Origin: Ursus arctos
Lineage: Eukaryota > Chordata > Mammalia > Carnivora > Ursidae
Direction of reading: 5' to 3'
Length of the DNA: 64,000 bases
NCBI RefSeq assembly: GCF_023065955.2
Contig: NW_026622852.1
Coordinates: 10,957,423-11,021,422 of the forward strand
A program made the translations under genes and the position numbers. This document shows, piece after piece, positions 50,266-62,804 of this stretch (the first letter of the stretch is position 1; every line of letters starts with the position of its first letter). A model generated the notes under the pieces. It worked only from the letters and a program-made list of their open reading frames with translations, was not told where the DNA came from and ran no database searches.

Positions 50266-51214
50266 GAGAAGGTTATAAAGTAGAGCAGAAAAGAAACATA
50301 GGACCTCTGCTTGACACTGGTGACGTTTTTCCCTCTTTTAATTTTCTTATGTGAGAATGAAGAACACTGTATTCTCTAATGCCTAAAATTCCAGTTCAAA
50401 TTTATTTTTCCTATTCATGGTATAGGTTAGCACAGAGAGACTTTATCAATATTTATTATTTATTCACTATCTCTAAATTTTAACAAGCTTATTTTATGTC
50501 TGTTCCAGTAATAAAAATGGTAACAAAATAGCTATAATTTAGAGTGTTTCTCTATATCTAAAATTCTATACTGAAAGCCACTAAAGATTCCCTTTCAAAA
50601 CTATCTTAATTAGTTGATCTCCTCCCAAAATATTGCCTACTGTCACCTGCTTACTTCATTTTAGGTTTTTTTGAGATAAAGACAAAATGAGTTAGATTCC
50701 ACCTAAACCTGTCTTCCACTTTTTAAAAAAGTTCTCTGAATCACTATTCAATATTTCCAAACACACACTATCTTTGTTAATCATACAACTATCTTTATCA
50801 TAATCTCAATCCATCAATCAGCTTCATACCACTTATCTTCTTCCCCTGTTAAGGCCCACCTTTGCTGTTGTGTTCTGTGCTTTAACTCAGCTTAGGATCA
50901 TCTGTGCCAGTCAATTTTCTTTGGTCAGAGATCAGTTTTCAGCCAAATGTGCTTCCCTTTCTTTCGACCCACAATCAGTTCACTTCTCTAAAGTTTTCAA
51001 TGAAGTCCACTTTGCAAGTTTACCAGTGAATATTACTAATATTTAAAAAAAAGCACTCAATTCTTTAGACATTCTTGGGACCAACTCTCCTTTTTAAGTC
51101 TTGTATTCTTTCTTTTTTCCATGTCTATAAGGTGACATGGCCAGATTATCATCTGTCTTTGAACTTAACCACTCTTCACCCACAAATTTCACAGTGGGGC
51201 CCAAGAGGGGAAGC
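50266..51214. other. Unique AT-rich non-coding sequence
   Basis: No gene, RNA or named repeat identified. Confidence 0.4.
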
Positions 51215-51440
51215 AAGAGAGGTCACGTTTACTGAGCACTTGTGATGTGCCAGTCACCATGTGGGCACCTTACACATGGATTAACCTGTTTTTTTTGTTT
51301 GTTTGTTTGTTTTTAACCGTCTTACGTAATATGAGCATCTCCCTTTGAAAAATGAAAAACAAACAAACAAACAAACAAACCTGAGGCTTCGAGTAGGTAA
51401 ATGACTAGCCCAGGGTCCCATGCTAGAAAGCTGCAATGCC
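51215..51440 (-). mobile_element. MIR remnant carrying inverted simple repeats
   Basis: Reverse MIR blocks (TTTACTGAGCACTTGTGATG, TGTGCCAGTCACCATGTGGG, then AGGTAAATGACTAGCCCAGG) are interrupted by (TTTG)n at 51289-51314 and (CAAA)n at 51355-51380. The two arrays are reverse complementary over at least 18 bases with a 40-bp spacer. Confidence 0.65.
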
Positions 51441-53430
51441 CAAACTTAAGAAATGAGAAGACTGAGAACATACTTCAAAGAAGTTAATGAAAAACATGCA
51501 AAAGTTGCATTTAGCGGCTTCCACTCTAGAGGGATTTGTTGGTGTTTCATAGGAAAGAAATTACAAAAAAGACGAAGTGGAGAAAGTGTGTTATCAAGAC
51601 CTACTACTTGCTCTGTGGTCTAGGACAACATAAGCAATGTGAGATTACCCTCTAACTTGAGGAATGAGAAAGAAATGGGGCACGGAGATGAGCAGAGACA
51701 CCGCATTTGTGTTGTCGCACACACAGACTGATGCTGATGCCACCCCTCAGCTGACATATGGAGGGCCACTAATGAGTTCTGCAACAGTAATTCTCCCTAC
51801 GGTGCAATAGAAGAACTGGGAAAAAAATTAATCTTCGAATATTCCACATCAAAACAACCCCCTCATGGCTTCTTATAAAACCTCAATAAATGTGACTACT
51901 TAACTGATTAAAGCACATTCCATGAGCCAGAATATATATATTGCAAATCAAGTGTAAATAATACTTTATTTTATGTACACAAAACAAATTCCCACTTACC
52001 TTAATATTATTAGACTGTGTCACCAATACTAAGTTTCTAGTTCCTTTATTCCACACCCCACCCCACAGAATGCATTTTATAAACACTCTCTAGGGGAAAG
52101 GAGAAAGTTAAACGACAATTACACTCGATTACAACCTCGGACACTTAGAAACACACGGTTTCTGAGAGAAAGCAAAAAGGTCTGTGAGTAAGTTAGAAGG
52201 AAACAGTGCCAGGCTACTAGAATGTTTCAGCTACCCAAATCGCAAAAAGAACTACGCTAGGGACATGAGTTAGCGCTCTCCAACTTAGAAATCTAGGGTT
52301 TCTGAACAGAAAAAAAAAAATCCATTAGGATCCAGGTAAATGGACTCCTGTATCTTAAAGAGGAGGAAATTGAGACTTAAAACAAAACTGCACACTTGTA
52401 CTACTGGGTTCATGGTCTAGCAATGTCCTCTCCCACCCCACCCACCACATTTCGTGGCAGTATAAGATCAAGAAAAAAAATTTAAGGGGAAAGCACGCTC
52501 TGTTTCCTAATTCATCAAAATGTACCAAGGAAAAAACAAAGGATATAAAAGTTGATAACCTAATTAGTTCTAATTCCGCACACCTAGACAATTAGGCCTT
52601 TTGATTTAGAAGGCTCAGTAGTGAGACAGCAAGCTAGAAACGATCAAAGACATGACAGAAAAAACAGACATAAATTGTCCAGCCCCTTATTATCACTCCA
52701 GTTTAAATTAAGATAATAAAATAGGGTATGTACCTCACCACCGTTTTCTCTGGAATATAAAATTTAAATTGATTTGGGGAACTCCAATTTCATTTGCTTT
52801 CCTTCATGCCAGTGTTTAGTGCCTTTTTCAATGCCATACTTTAAAGGAAAGTTCTCTACAATGATTTTCACAAAATGTTTCACTGTGTTTTGTTGTGTTT
52901 TTTTTTAATCTCTGAAAAGTAGTAAGACTAGGGGACTTTATTTTTTGTTCTTTTTTGCATCTTAGTATATTCTGCTTTCAAAGTAATAAAAACATTTAAG
53001 TTAAAAACAATAAAAAATACTAAACCGATTCGCTAATATTTCTGAACAGTAAGCCACAGGTTTAATTACGGGATAGTAATTGTCTAGTACTCATCTAAAT
53101 TTCATTCTGCTATTGCTGTAACAGGAAGTAGGAGGCCTTGAAAGGGACCCTCTAGAATCCCCAGGGTAAGCAGAAGCTGAGTGCATATCTACTCTCCAGG
53201 ACATACCTCAAAGGAATCAGGGTGTGTGAGAGCTATTTACAACTTACTTTGTGTATAATCAGCAGAAACAAAAGATATGACAACAAGCATAAAGGCCTCC
53301 CTCTCTTTCCCTCTTTCTCCCCTCTCAGGGGAATTCAGCAAGGGAGGGCCAGTGGGCATTCACTTCAGTGTCAAAAGGGCTTCCAGAAAACACATTTTTT
53401 GTGGGGCAGGGAGGAAATATGGCAGGCTTC

Positions 53431-53432
<2 letters not shown>
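51441..53432. other. Unique non-coding sequence
   Basis: No gene or named repeat. A 41-bp segment at 53125-53165 lies between acceptor-like and donor-like dinucleotides but is too short to weigh. Confidence 0.4.

Positions 53433-53465
<33 letters not shown>
53433..53465. repeat. (AC)n microsatellite
   Basis: About 16 AC units. It accounts for the His-Thr runs in two plus-strand frames here. Confidence 0.97.
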
Positions 53466-53466
<1 letters not shown>

Positions 53467-54859
53467 GTTCTTTGTTTACTGAGATCACACATTAAAAACT
53501 GTTAGGGGCCAGACTTCTGAAAAGATGACTGAAAAGGCCCCACAACGGGAGCTACTACTCAGAATAACTGAAACTGAATGCTGTAGAAGGGGTGTGTCAG
53601 GAAGGGGCAATGGAAGAAACAAGGAGGCACAGAAATGATAACTTGAGAATAGAACCATGTTACCAAGAAAAGGGATTACAGAGTCTGGGATGCTTCTTGC
53701 AGAGTCAGGGCCCATTTGAAATTTTATTTTATTTTTAAACATTAAACATTCAGGTAGCTGTTTGCCTGATAGGCACTATAAAAGTCAGAGCCTAAATAAA
53801 CAAACTAACTTCCACGTCAGCCCAAGACTCTTCCGTTGGTCTGGCCACAAGCCTAGATAAGTTCTGATGTGCATGTGTTTTGGTGACTTCAGTCTAGAAG
53901 TCGCAGGGATGAGGGAAACTATCTGAACCCATGAAAAACTTGGAAAAGAGTAAAGAGACAAAATTTAAGAAGCAGAAAGTGGGAGAGACAGAATCCAAAA
54001 AGAGTCCCGTCAGAGGACAGAGGGAAGTGGCTGGGTACAAGCTCGGTCACACTCCAAGCCAGAGAAAAGCACTGATTAGAACTTCAGCCTCATTTCAGTG
54101 GTTAGACAATGCCAAGCAGCAAGAGGAAAAATTACTCAGATAACACAAAGAATTCAGGAAGACCATTAAGTGAAATAGATTTGGCAATAAGCTAGTCAGG
54201 AGCTCCTGTGAGAAAGAGCAGAGAAAGAAAGAAATTAATTACCCAACACTGTAAAGATGAAGATGTACCCTGAACACGGCTACACAATACATGAATACAA
54301 AAACTGAAAAACAGGAAGATGAACTAAGTTGCTGGATGTGCAGATAACTTACATCTTAATTGTTCAGGCTACAATTTAACTAAAGACAACATTCCGGGCC
54401 TCATCTTTCTCACCCGTGGAACTCCAGGCTAAGACTCAGAAGGGACAAGTATACAGAAGCTGTAGCTCAAGAATCAAAATACTGCATAACCATCAAATAG
54501 GAACTGGCGAGTCTAAACAGTATTGACTGAGTCTCCAATACAGAACGGCCAGAAATATGCTTATTCTTATAGAGGCCTTAGATGAGGCAGGGCTGTAACA
54601 ACAGGAACATGGTAATAATGAGATATGTTACAGGAGAACTGAGTAGGACAGAGGACAGTCCCCTCTAGAGTCATCCCAGAATAATGAACTGCAGGACCAA
54701 GATGAGAAAGGAGAGAGCAGAAAAGAGTAAAAGAGTGATTCTGCTACTCAACAGGTTGACAGACAAAGAGGATTACTGCAGAGTGGGCACGCGTCCTCGC
54801 AGGAGCCACGTACTGTTTAATTGGGGTTCACTCTCTTTCTGCCTTGGGAGCTGGCCATT
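53466..54859. other. Unique purine-rich non-coding sequence
   Basis: No gene or named repeat. Purine-rich stretches from about 53930 to 54240 give Lys/Glu-rich chance frames. Confidence 0.4.
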
Positions 54860-54878
54860 GGGGGGGGGAGGGGCAGGG
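54860..54878 (+). other. G-quadruplex-type G-run cluster
   Basis: G9-A-G4-CA-G3 on the plus strand, which satisfies the G3+ quadruplex pattern with very short loops. No gene or promoter is evident beside it. Confidence 0.6.
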
Positions 54879-55059
54879 CCCCTATGCTCTGAGATAGGAG
54901 CAACCTCTGCAGGTACGATTACAGGAGATTTTCACAGCCACCAACAACAATAACCTTGTTTTTATGCTGTGAAATGGGGAATAGAAGGTAAAAATCTCTT
55001 TCCTGGTGACACCCTACAGAGCCTGATGGACCATGAATAATGCTGAAATTACATACAAT

Positions 55060-55190
55060 CTTTTTTCCAGAGCTCTCAAAGGGCTTTACACATACTATTT
55101 ATTAATTCCCATATCAGACAAGTAAGAGGAGAGGAGAATATTTCTATCATACTCTTTTAAACCAGAAAACTGAGGACCATCACTAGTCTT
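55060..55190 (-). mobile_element. Possible MIR fragment
   Basis: AAAGGGCTTTACACATACTA, CCAGAAAACTGAGGACCATC and the spacing between them resemble reverse-complement MIR. The copy is heavily diverged. Confidence 0.4.
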
Positions 55191-55531
55191 CTCCCACATT
55201 TGATAAACTGAAAAAAAACTGAAATTACAACAAAGTTCCCTCGACTAGCACGCTAGTGTTTTACTAGAAAAGCCTTCTACCGTATGAGTTTACTTATTTG
55301 TCCAATTCTTGTTTTACGTGGGTTTTAGTACTGAAGAAAATGTGAATGAAGTTATTTGTAACTTGCCATGGATGAGCCTTATACTTGAGAAAGAAAAGTA
55401 TAGAATCTGGTTATTTTCAACCGGTTTACAATCATTCTTGTAATTGAGTATTTTGGAAACTGAACACCTCAGATTGTTGCTGATGGGTGTATACACTGCC
55501 AAGTCTGACAAGGGACATTTAATGAAATTTC
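55191..55531. other. Unique AT-rich non-coding sequence
   Basis: Nothing identified apart from the short target-site copy AAATTTC at 55525-55531 belonging to the adjacent SINE. Confidence 0.4.
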
Positions 55532-55710
55532 TTTTTTTCCCCCAAGATTTTATTTATTTATTTATTTATTTGAGAGCACAAGTTGGCGGAGAGGCAGAAG
55601 GATAAGCAGACTCCCCACTGAGCAGGGAGCAGGGCTCCATCCCAGGACCCTGAGTTCATGACCTGAGACGAAGTCAGACGCCTAACCAACTGAGCCACCC
55701 AAGTGCCCCT
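55532..55710 (-). mobile_element. CAN-SINE, reverse orientation
   Basis: T-rich tail, AAGATTTTATTTATTTATTT, GCAGACTCCCCACTGAGCAG, CAGGACCCTGAGTTCATGAC and head complement GAGCCACCCAAGTGCCCC. A 7-bp repeat AAATTTC flanks it (55525-55531 and 55712-55718). Confidence 0.92.
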
Positions 55711-56552
55711 AAAATTTCAAATATGTTTATATACACCCAGGTTAAATTTCTTTCTGTCATCAAAGCTCAACTCCAACTATCCCAAAGACAGGTAATATGA
55801 AAAATTCCACTGGCTTTGGCGTTAGATCTCTGTTTTAACCCCAAAGGCAGTACCTTGTAAAGATGATCAGTAAAGTACCAATTTAGAGTCTTGTTTCCTG
55901 CATCCATAAAATGGGAATAATTATATTTTTACTGTGTAAGTTTGGCTAGGTTGAAGGAGATGACACAGATAAAGCACCTAACTAAGCATGCAATAAGAAC
56001 ACAGTGTGGGTAAATGATACTTCCCCAGGTATCACCCCATCCCCCTCCCAGCACACACTCCCATGAGAGCTGAGAAGTTTGAGACAGAAAAGGAAGGGAT
56101 TTGGGGGAGGTAAAGTAAACCTCAAGGAACAAAGGAATAATACGAGCAATTAGGGAAACTAAAAAATAACATCTGTTCAATTAGTCTCAATTAGGGGCCA
56201 GGTCAATCAACTTTCAGAAGGCTTCCTAGATGCTGTGTTGAGAAAGACTTTTATAAAGACCTCTAAAAGTTCTGAGAGACTGACCATTACCGTCTTCATG
56301 GGGGGAAGGAATGAGAAATGGCACATTTCACACTCTGCCACTCCTGCCCCAACCAAGCCCTTCACAATTAAAACATAAGGCAATTTTTTGAGTTTTCTTT
56401 CATGCTAGTGGCTTGACCTGTGATTTAAAAATAAGGAGCTTTCCAGGGAACACAGGTGAATAAAATCTGAAGAACCTCTACTCTTTTGGGGCTAAAAAAC
56501 AAAACAAAACTGAACAAAACAGCAAACTGATAGACAAACCAACAGTCTAGGT
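55711..56552. other. Unique non-coding sequence
   Basis: No gene or named repeat identified. Confidence 0.4.
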
Positions 56553-56733
56553 CAGTGGTGCAAAGCGTACTCCTCAGCCAAGGCACATTATCAGCATCAC
56601 CTGGGAATGTGTCTGAAATGCCCTTGGGACTGAAGACCCAAGACCCACTGTGACAAAACCAGGGGTGGAGCCCAGCCCTTTGCTTATGCAAGCCTGCCAG
56701 GTATGCTGAGCAGCATTAAGGCTGGAGAATCAC
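56553..56733 (+). mobile_element. MER5A (hAT-Charlie DNA transposon)
   Basis: Near full-length. It opens CAGTGGTGCAAAGCGTACTC and passes through TTATCAGCATCACCTGGGAA, GGTGGAGCCCAGCCCTTTGC and a CAAGCCTGCCAGGTATGCTG block. It closes GGCTGGAGAATCACT, which pairs with the start as a degraded terminal inverted repeat. Confidence 0.88.
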
Positions 56734-58989
56734 TAGCATAAATAAACGAGAAAATCAAAAAAGAACTGAGAAGGCAAAAGCTCTCTAGATCTAGATAACT
56801 TAGATTTAGAAAATATACGCCTCCTGAGAAAAAAGGGGGGGTGAAGGAAGAAGAACGCAGCACACACAGCATAAAGTCCAGGATGTCCCAAAATCTTACT
56901 CTGAAGAAGAGATGGAAAGTCAGAAAAGGAGCCTCTTAAGAGGGAAAGCCAAAATAAGCAAGCCACTTTAGCAGTGGTCTGTCCAACTCCACAGATGCTG
57001 CAAACATCAGAAGAAAATGATTTGGGGATAGACATTAACTTCAGCATTTAAACTAAAAGCACTTTAAAATGATCCAGGTACCCTCGAACTCAGACACCGG
57101 CTTTGTTCCACTCAGCTTCCCTCCCTGGTTCCCCACCACGATCAAGAATCAGGATAAATGTAACTATCTCTAAAGAGAGGAAAGAGGCTATTTCGAGTAA
57201 TGATCATCAAGCTACTGAATTTTTTTTTAAGGGGGTGGCATTTTTTTTTTTTTAAGAAAGGAGTTCACTTTTGAAGAAAATAGGTGCATTTTACTTGATC
57301 TTACTTCATCAGAGACACAAAATGGGAAAAATCCAAAGGGTTTCTTTTCTTCCTAACTTCAACAATACATAAGAGAAAAATGTCTGTGAGAAAGCAGAAA
57401 AGGGAGTTTGGGGATGACATAAGATAGAAGGATGTGTTATGTGCCAGAGAGTGAGAAAACAAATATTACTCCCCAAAAACTCAATGTCTCAACTTACCCA
57501 GTAAATCACCTACCTTAAACCTATTATGGTTAAACAAAACAACAAGAACAACAAAAGTTTTAGTAGCCATACATGGTTTATTTAAGAGACAAAATACAAA
57601 GAGCACTTAAACTAGATTTAATGCACAGTGGTTGTCTAAAGATACAGGTTCCTCTGTACTAGCCCCTTACCCCATTTGACAGGACTTAGACTCACTATGA
57701 AGAGTGAGGCTGAAGGAGGCCACAAATTGTAGCAACAGACCAGAGGAATTCCGACTGCTGTAAACAGGAGAGCCAAGGGAGCCTTTACTGTGCTGCCAGA
57801 GTGCATAATGTAGCCTGCTGAAGATCAATGAATCAACGTGGTTTTCTTTGCATGCAAAGTTTGAACACAGGTAATGAGAAGAAAGGAAATGGGAAGGCAG
57901 ATTGAGGCTTGCTGTTCCATTCAGTAAAAACTTTCCCAACTCAAACGTAATTCATACTGTGTATTGCACAATACCCCTCCAAGCCTGCTAAGGATCCCAG
58001 GCTAAAAAGAGAAAATGTAGAACAACATACAAAGTTGATTTCTACAGAATGCCCACCCTCCCACTAACCACAGCCCTACCCCATCCCAAGTACACTGATC
58101 CTAACTGGGGTGAGGTCTAGGGGAGATGAAACGCTGCAGTATTCTGTACCAGACAGGTGAGAAGTGAATATAAATGCCTCCTACCAGTGGCATCTCTTTG
58201 TTACTGTGGGTCTCAGGAAGTGGTGAGAACAGAAAGTAAAAGGGAGTTTCTTATATCTTCCTTGGGGAATCTTACAAAGTATTTTTTCAAACATATTTTA
58301 CTCCTAAAATCTAGTGGCTTTAGAGGCTAAAAAAAGCAGCTTAGTAGACAACAGAATGATTTATAAATGATAAAACACATGATCTTTTTTGTTTGTTTTT
58401 GGTGTTAGTAGCCTCACATGAAGATAGAGCTACTTATGTTATCAACTTACCTAATGATAAGTAATGCTATAAAACACCATTTTCTCTCTACAGGTCTCCT
58501 TTTGGTGATGTGATGCTCTTCCCAGGCTCTTCCCAGGTTTCACGGACCACCCGTATGAGAACAGTGCTCCCAAATCCCTCCCTATGCCTTATCTCTCATG
58601 TGAATTTTAGTCCTGCAACTTTCAAGGTCCCATTAGAGCTAAACAAGTAAAGCAAACAGGTTCATTGCAATCCTATCCCTACTATAGCACTCCCCTGACT
58701 TTGCTGTCTTTTGCAATGTTATTACCATAATCCCCATTACAAAGTCTCAGAACCATAGATCCTGATTAAAAGCCTTCTCCTTATTTCCCAAACCCAGTAA
58801 ATAGGTTTACTGAAAGCCTATCCATTCTTCCCTTCAAAACTCTTCAGCTGCCTTCCCCTCACCAAAGATTTCTCCTTCCAGATCATTTCTAACAAGTGCA
58901 TGCTCAGACCTTTGCCATAACCCTTAAGTGATAATACCACCTTTATCATTTCACACTCACCAACCAGTGCCATATATCACCACTCCAAT
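56734..58989. other. Unique non-coding sequence
   Basis: No gene was identified. Minus-strand frames of 62-104 codons at 56684-57047 overlap each other in different phases. T-rich tracts lie at about 57221-57254. L2-like sequence may begin before 58990. Confidence 0.4.
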
Positions 58990-59495
58990 TGTCAAACATA
59001 TTCTCCTAGATGATGTTTAGAGCTCCCCACAAATTACCAATTAAAGTTCCTTCCAGGCTCTCTGCAACCTAGTTCTCTACCCTGCCTTTCCAGCTTTCTC
59101 TTTTCGTCCTCCTTCATGACAAATACTTAATAGACAGTCTAATTAGACTATTGGATGTCTGTTGCATACTGATTTGGACTTTCCTAATTTGACATAGTTT
59201 GCATGCTGCTCTTTTTAGAATACCTTCTCCTGCATTATACTTTTGAAAATATTTCTACTTCCCGATGCCACTTCTACAGTTTTCTGATACCCCCAGGCAG
59301 AAGAGATCTCCTCCCCAGTGTTCTACCATCTTTAGGGATCTCAGCACTACACAACTTTGGACTGTAAATACATGTTTTTCTTTCCTTAAGGGCAGGAACT
59401 TACTTCTCTTTGTATTGCCCTATAGCCCCCACCACACTGCTTTATACACACAGCAGATAGTCAACAAATACATGCAAAATAAATAATAAATAAAT
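58990..59495 (+). mobile_element. LINE-2 (L2) 3' region
   Basis: L2 order is visible: TCTCTGCAACCTAGTTCTCT, CCTTTCCAGCTTTCTCTTTT, ATACCTTCTCCTGCATTATA, AGGGCAGGAACTTACTTCTC, and a terminal CAGATAGTCAACAAATACAT with short AATAAATAAATA units. Confidence 0.7.
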
Positions 59496-60171
59496 CTCTT
59501 AAAATTCATAGTGGCACCAGTAAGCCAATGCTACAAATAGAGCGATTTTAACTGTACCTTTATTCCACCAGATCCTCAACAAACACCCTTAAGGCAGTTA
59601 AGGGCCAATAATTCCTATTTTATAGAAATTCAAGATGCAAGGAGGTTACTATTTATGCACAGAGCATTCTTCTGAGTATAATTTAGCCTGTAAAGGTTCA
59701 GTAACTAATTCAATGTCACCCTGTTGATTTGTGGTATGTTTCTATGGAAATGATACTTCTCTTGCTGGACTTTCCTTCCAGCTTACTTCAGGATACCTCT
59801 AAAACCTGACTTTATCAAAGCAATCTTCAGAGATGAGAAAATATACAACACTTTCTCTACAACAGAAGTGTGAGAGATCTTTTCTCTGCCCCGCAAGTTG
59901 TCAACATATGCTGAAATCTGAAGTACAGAATGATAAAATAACTTCTGCCTCTTAGTTTAAAATTTACTAGGCTTTGAAGTAGAAGCAGGTATGAAAACCT
60001 CCTGTAATAAGCTCTTTAAAGCATGTATTGATTGCCATATACCTAGAAAGAAAGTAATCAGCCCATTACACTGCCCAGAGATAGGAACACATTTCTAAGA
60101 TACTCTGAAATGGCTTACAGCCAGCTGGAGATAAATTTCCATCCCCAATGAGTGTCTCCTTTGTTTTAAGC
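59496..60171. other. Non-coding sequence, possible MIR trace
   Basis: A diverged reverse-MIR-like scrap may lie near 59570-59660 (TTCCTATTTTATAGAAATTC). Otherwise unassigned. Confidence 0.35.
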
Positions 60172-60381
60172 CAGGAGTAGGCAACTCCGCCTGTGGGCCA
60201 ACTGCTACCTTGTGATCTGCTTTTGTAAATAAAGCTTTATTGAAATACAGCTACGCCTATTCCTTTATATCGTCTCTGACTGTGGGTACAAAGACAGGAT
60301 TGAACAGTTGCTACAAAAACCACATGGTTGCCTAAAATATTTACTATCCAGACCTTTATAGAAAAGGTTTACCAACCCGTT
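60172..60381 (-). mobile_element. hAT-type non-autonomous DNA transposon remnant
   Basis: Reverse complement of a common mammalian hAT-Charlie-like unit. It contains GTAGGCAACTCCGCCTGTGG, GTAAATAAAGCTTTATTGAA, a CACATGGTTGCCTAAAATAT block and GAAAAGGTTTACCAACCCGT. The AATAAAGCTTTATTG part is very characteristic, but I am not certain of the Repbase subfamily. Confidence 0.7.
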
Positions 60382-60444
60382 TTAGACTGTATAAAATTAT
60401 ACCTCTTTCCCCAGAAACATCACTTTTAAGAATTCATCTTTAGG

Positions 60445-60840
60445 AAATAATACAGTGCAAACAACAGCATTCATACTGAAGCAGCATTCCTCTTAAAAGG
60501 AAAGAGCTGGCAACAACCTCAAGGTCCACAAACCAAGAACCCATTACATAAATTATGATACAATGATTTACCAGGAATCCGTTAAAAATTATGATGGATA
60601 TCTAGATTTATAGACATAAAAAGGTATCTATGAAAAGGCTGAGTAAAATATAAAACACAAGTCATGTGTCCATAATCCTTTTATGCAACTAATATCTATC
60701 CCTACGTATGCATGTACACCAAATGGAGAAATGACTAAAAAAATGTTAATGAAATGTTTCCTTGGTGGCAGCTTTTCAGATAGCTTTTACTCTCCGTAGT
60801 TTACTTAATCAGATCCATAGAAATGAATATATATCCCTTA
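60445..60840 (+). mobile_element. Old L1 (L1M) 3' end
   Basis: Blocks CTGGCAACAACCTCAAGGTC, CCATTACATAAATTATGATA, CCGTTAAAAATTATGATGGA, ATAAAAAGGTATCTATGAAA and GGTGGCAGCTTTTCAGATAG follow the L1M 3' order (aactggaaacaacctaaatgtcc ... ttaaaaatgatg ...). Confidence 0.7.
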
Positions 60841-61539
60841 CACAAAAGATGTAGAAAAAAAAAGTTTGAAGTATTAAAAATTAAAATCAAGGTGAAAGTT
60901 TAGATTCTGCATTTTACAAGGTACTGGGTTTTTAAGAAAACAAAGGGTTGGTTTTGGTTTTTTTTGGTTTGGGCAGGCTTCTGGTTTTGTTGTTGCCATT
61001 TTAATTTTTCCTTTTTCTTTGTTTTAAAGACAAAAAGACTCTTAGGCTTACTAATAACCTGCATATCTAGGCACTGGCATTCCCACTATATACGGCAACC
61101 TCAGTTTTGGGTGGAAAACGTCCCCTGCAAAAGGATGCACAGGTTAGGAAGAAGAAGAGAGGTTAACAGAATAGTCCCCTGAATGGAAATGTATTAATTC
61201 AATCAGTGTCTTGCTTCTGGGTTACCATAAAAAGGTTCATAAAGTACCCAAAAGCCACATAAGATTTCAGAATTATGCTGCTCAGTGACTGATTCTCAGT
61301 GAAGAGTAAGAAAGGAGAAGATTTTTCTCCATCTTCATTTTCCTCAACAAAAGTAAGCTTCTGCAAGATTGGCACATGTATTTTTTAAACTGGTAATGAG
61401 AAAGACCAAGGATATACATGATATAAGTACTAAGAACCAGGGAGCACTGCTGATAGATGCTGAGTCAACACCGCATAAGGCTTGAACACTAACCACAAGA
61501 ACAACAGAGGGCAAAATTGCTAGTAACAACCAACACAGC
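60841..61539. other. Unique non-coding sequence
   Basis: No gene or named repeat. GT/T-rich stretch at about 60950-61025. Confidence 0.4.
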
Positions 61540-61690
61540 TCACCCTCTCTGGGCCAGACTTCCCACTTTATAAGTGAAGTAACTGAGGTTCAGAGAGGTT
61601 ACCGAACTTTTCCAAAGTCATATAAAGAAGAGAGAAATTGAAAAGCAGCTACATCTGCCTCAAAAGTCTGGACTCTTCCCACCATGCCAG
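61540..61690 (-). mobile_element. MIR remnant, reverse orientation
   Basis: TTCCCACTTTATAAGTGAAG, AACTGAGGTTCAGAGAGGTT, CTTTTCCAAAGTCATATAAA and AGTCTGGACTCTTCCCACCA follow the MIR reverse core and tRNA-side half. Confidence 0.78.
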
Positions 61691-62574
61691 TTAATGAAAC
61701 AGAAATTACATTTCTAATGAAGTACTATATAAAATCCCAGTATAAATTTAGCAAGTTAGAAAACTTGAAATTCCTGGTTTATAAAGATATTACAAAATGA
61801 CCACGTCAATTAATTTGCTTTACAAGTAATTTATTTTAAATTATGTTTTCTATATTATTTTCTCAGAGTTAAATATATCCATATTCATTTACACATATAT
61901 GATATGTACATATCTTTGCAGATATGCTATATCATTATATAAAGCATAAAAACTTTTTAATATTTTCATACTTAAGTAGAGTCTGGATATATTTGTAGAC
62001 ACGGACCCCAGTTAGGCAGAAAACTGTGACTTGGCTTTTAAGACTTTTCCCACAGTAAAATTATTTCACAGCTATGGATTAAACAAAATCTATGCCCTGA
62101 ATATTAGTATGTGAAAAGCTGTACAATGACATAACTAATCTTTTTTTACATTGGCATTTATTTAACCTAGACTATTTTTCTCCTACGTATATTCTCTTTT
62201 AAAATTATGCAGATTAGCTTTTCCTGTGAATTCCCCATAATTGCACCTCCACGCTCAGGATCAATAAAACCTTGAACTCCTAGATGGGGAAACTGAGGTT
62301 TTGCTGTGCCTCCTGTTTGGGAGTGTGGGAGTTAATATTAGGGTTTGGTTTTCTGATCAGGCAGCCCATGGATCCCTGGCAGAGGCCTCAAAGATAGGAC
62401 TCTGTAGCTGTACCCCTTTCCATCTAGAGCACCTCTGATTTTTTCAGTTCTATATATCGACTTCCTTATAAAATTTAATTTGAAAGAAAAATCCTAGAAG
62501 ATTCTACAACTATTGTTTTTCTTTTTTTCTTTTTTAGTCACTGGCTTGAGTTACAGATGGGTAACGAATGAGGC
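61691..62574. other. Unique AT-rich non-coding sequence
   Basis: Nothing identified beyond AT-rich unique DNA. Confidence 0.4.
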
Positions 62575-62756
62575 AGAAGAAAAAAGCAAAGACTTTGGAG
62601 TTAACTTTGTTGGATACAGATTTTAGACCTTTATTTCCTCAATTATAAAATAAAAATAATTGTACCTGCCTGAATCTTTTTAATAACTGAATAAGATAAC
62701 ATGGGTACCAAGTCTAGTACACTGTGTGAGCTAAGAGATAGCTGTGAAGTTATTAG
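62575..62756 (+). mobile_element. MIR remnant disrupted at its 3' end by the CCKBR retrocopy
   Basis: AGCAAAGACTTTGGAGTTAA, CTTTATTTCCTCAATTATAA, AAAATAATTGTACCTGCCTG and ATAACTGAATAAGATAACAT match MIR order. The 11-bp target duplication GAAGTTATTAG (62746-62756) is MIR-terminal or adjacent sequence, and its other copy is at 63650-63660. Confidence 0.6.
62746..62756. repeat. Target-site duplication, left copy
   Basis: GAAGTTATTAG, identical to 63650-63660. It abuts the poly(T) that is the minus-strand poly(A) tail of the retrocopy. Confidence 0.92.
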
Positions 62757-62798
62757 TTTTTTGTTTTTGTTTTTTTTCCAGGAGGAAGCCACGTCATT

Positions 62799-62804
62799 TT
62801 TATT
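62799..62804 (-). promoter_or_regulatory. Polyadenylation signal inherited from CCKBR mRNA
   Basis: AATAAA on the minus strand, 21 bases upstream of the start of the A-tail. This is the expected spacing for the cleavage site of the parent transcript. Confidence 0.85.

Noticed and set aside
53125..53165. Micro-exon between TGTAACAG and GTAAGC
   Set aside because: 41 open bases are expected often by chance. No companion exon or recognisable peptide.
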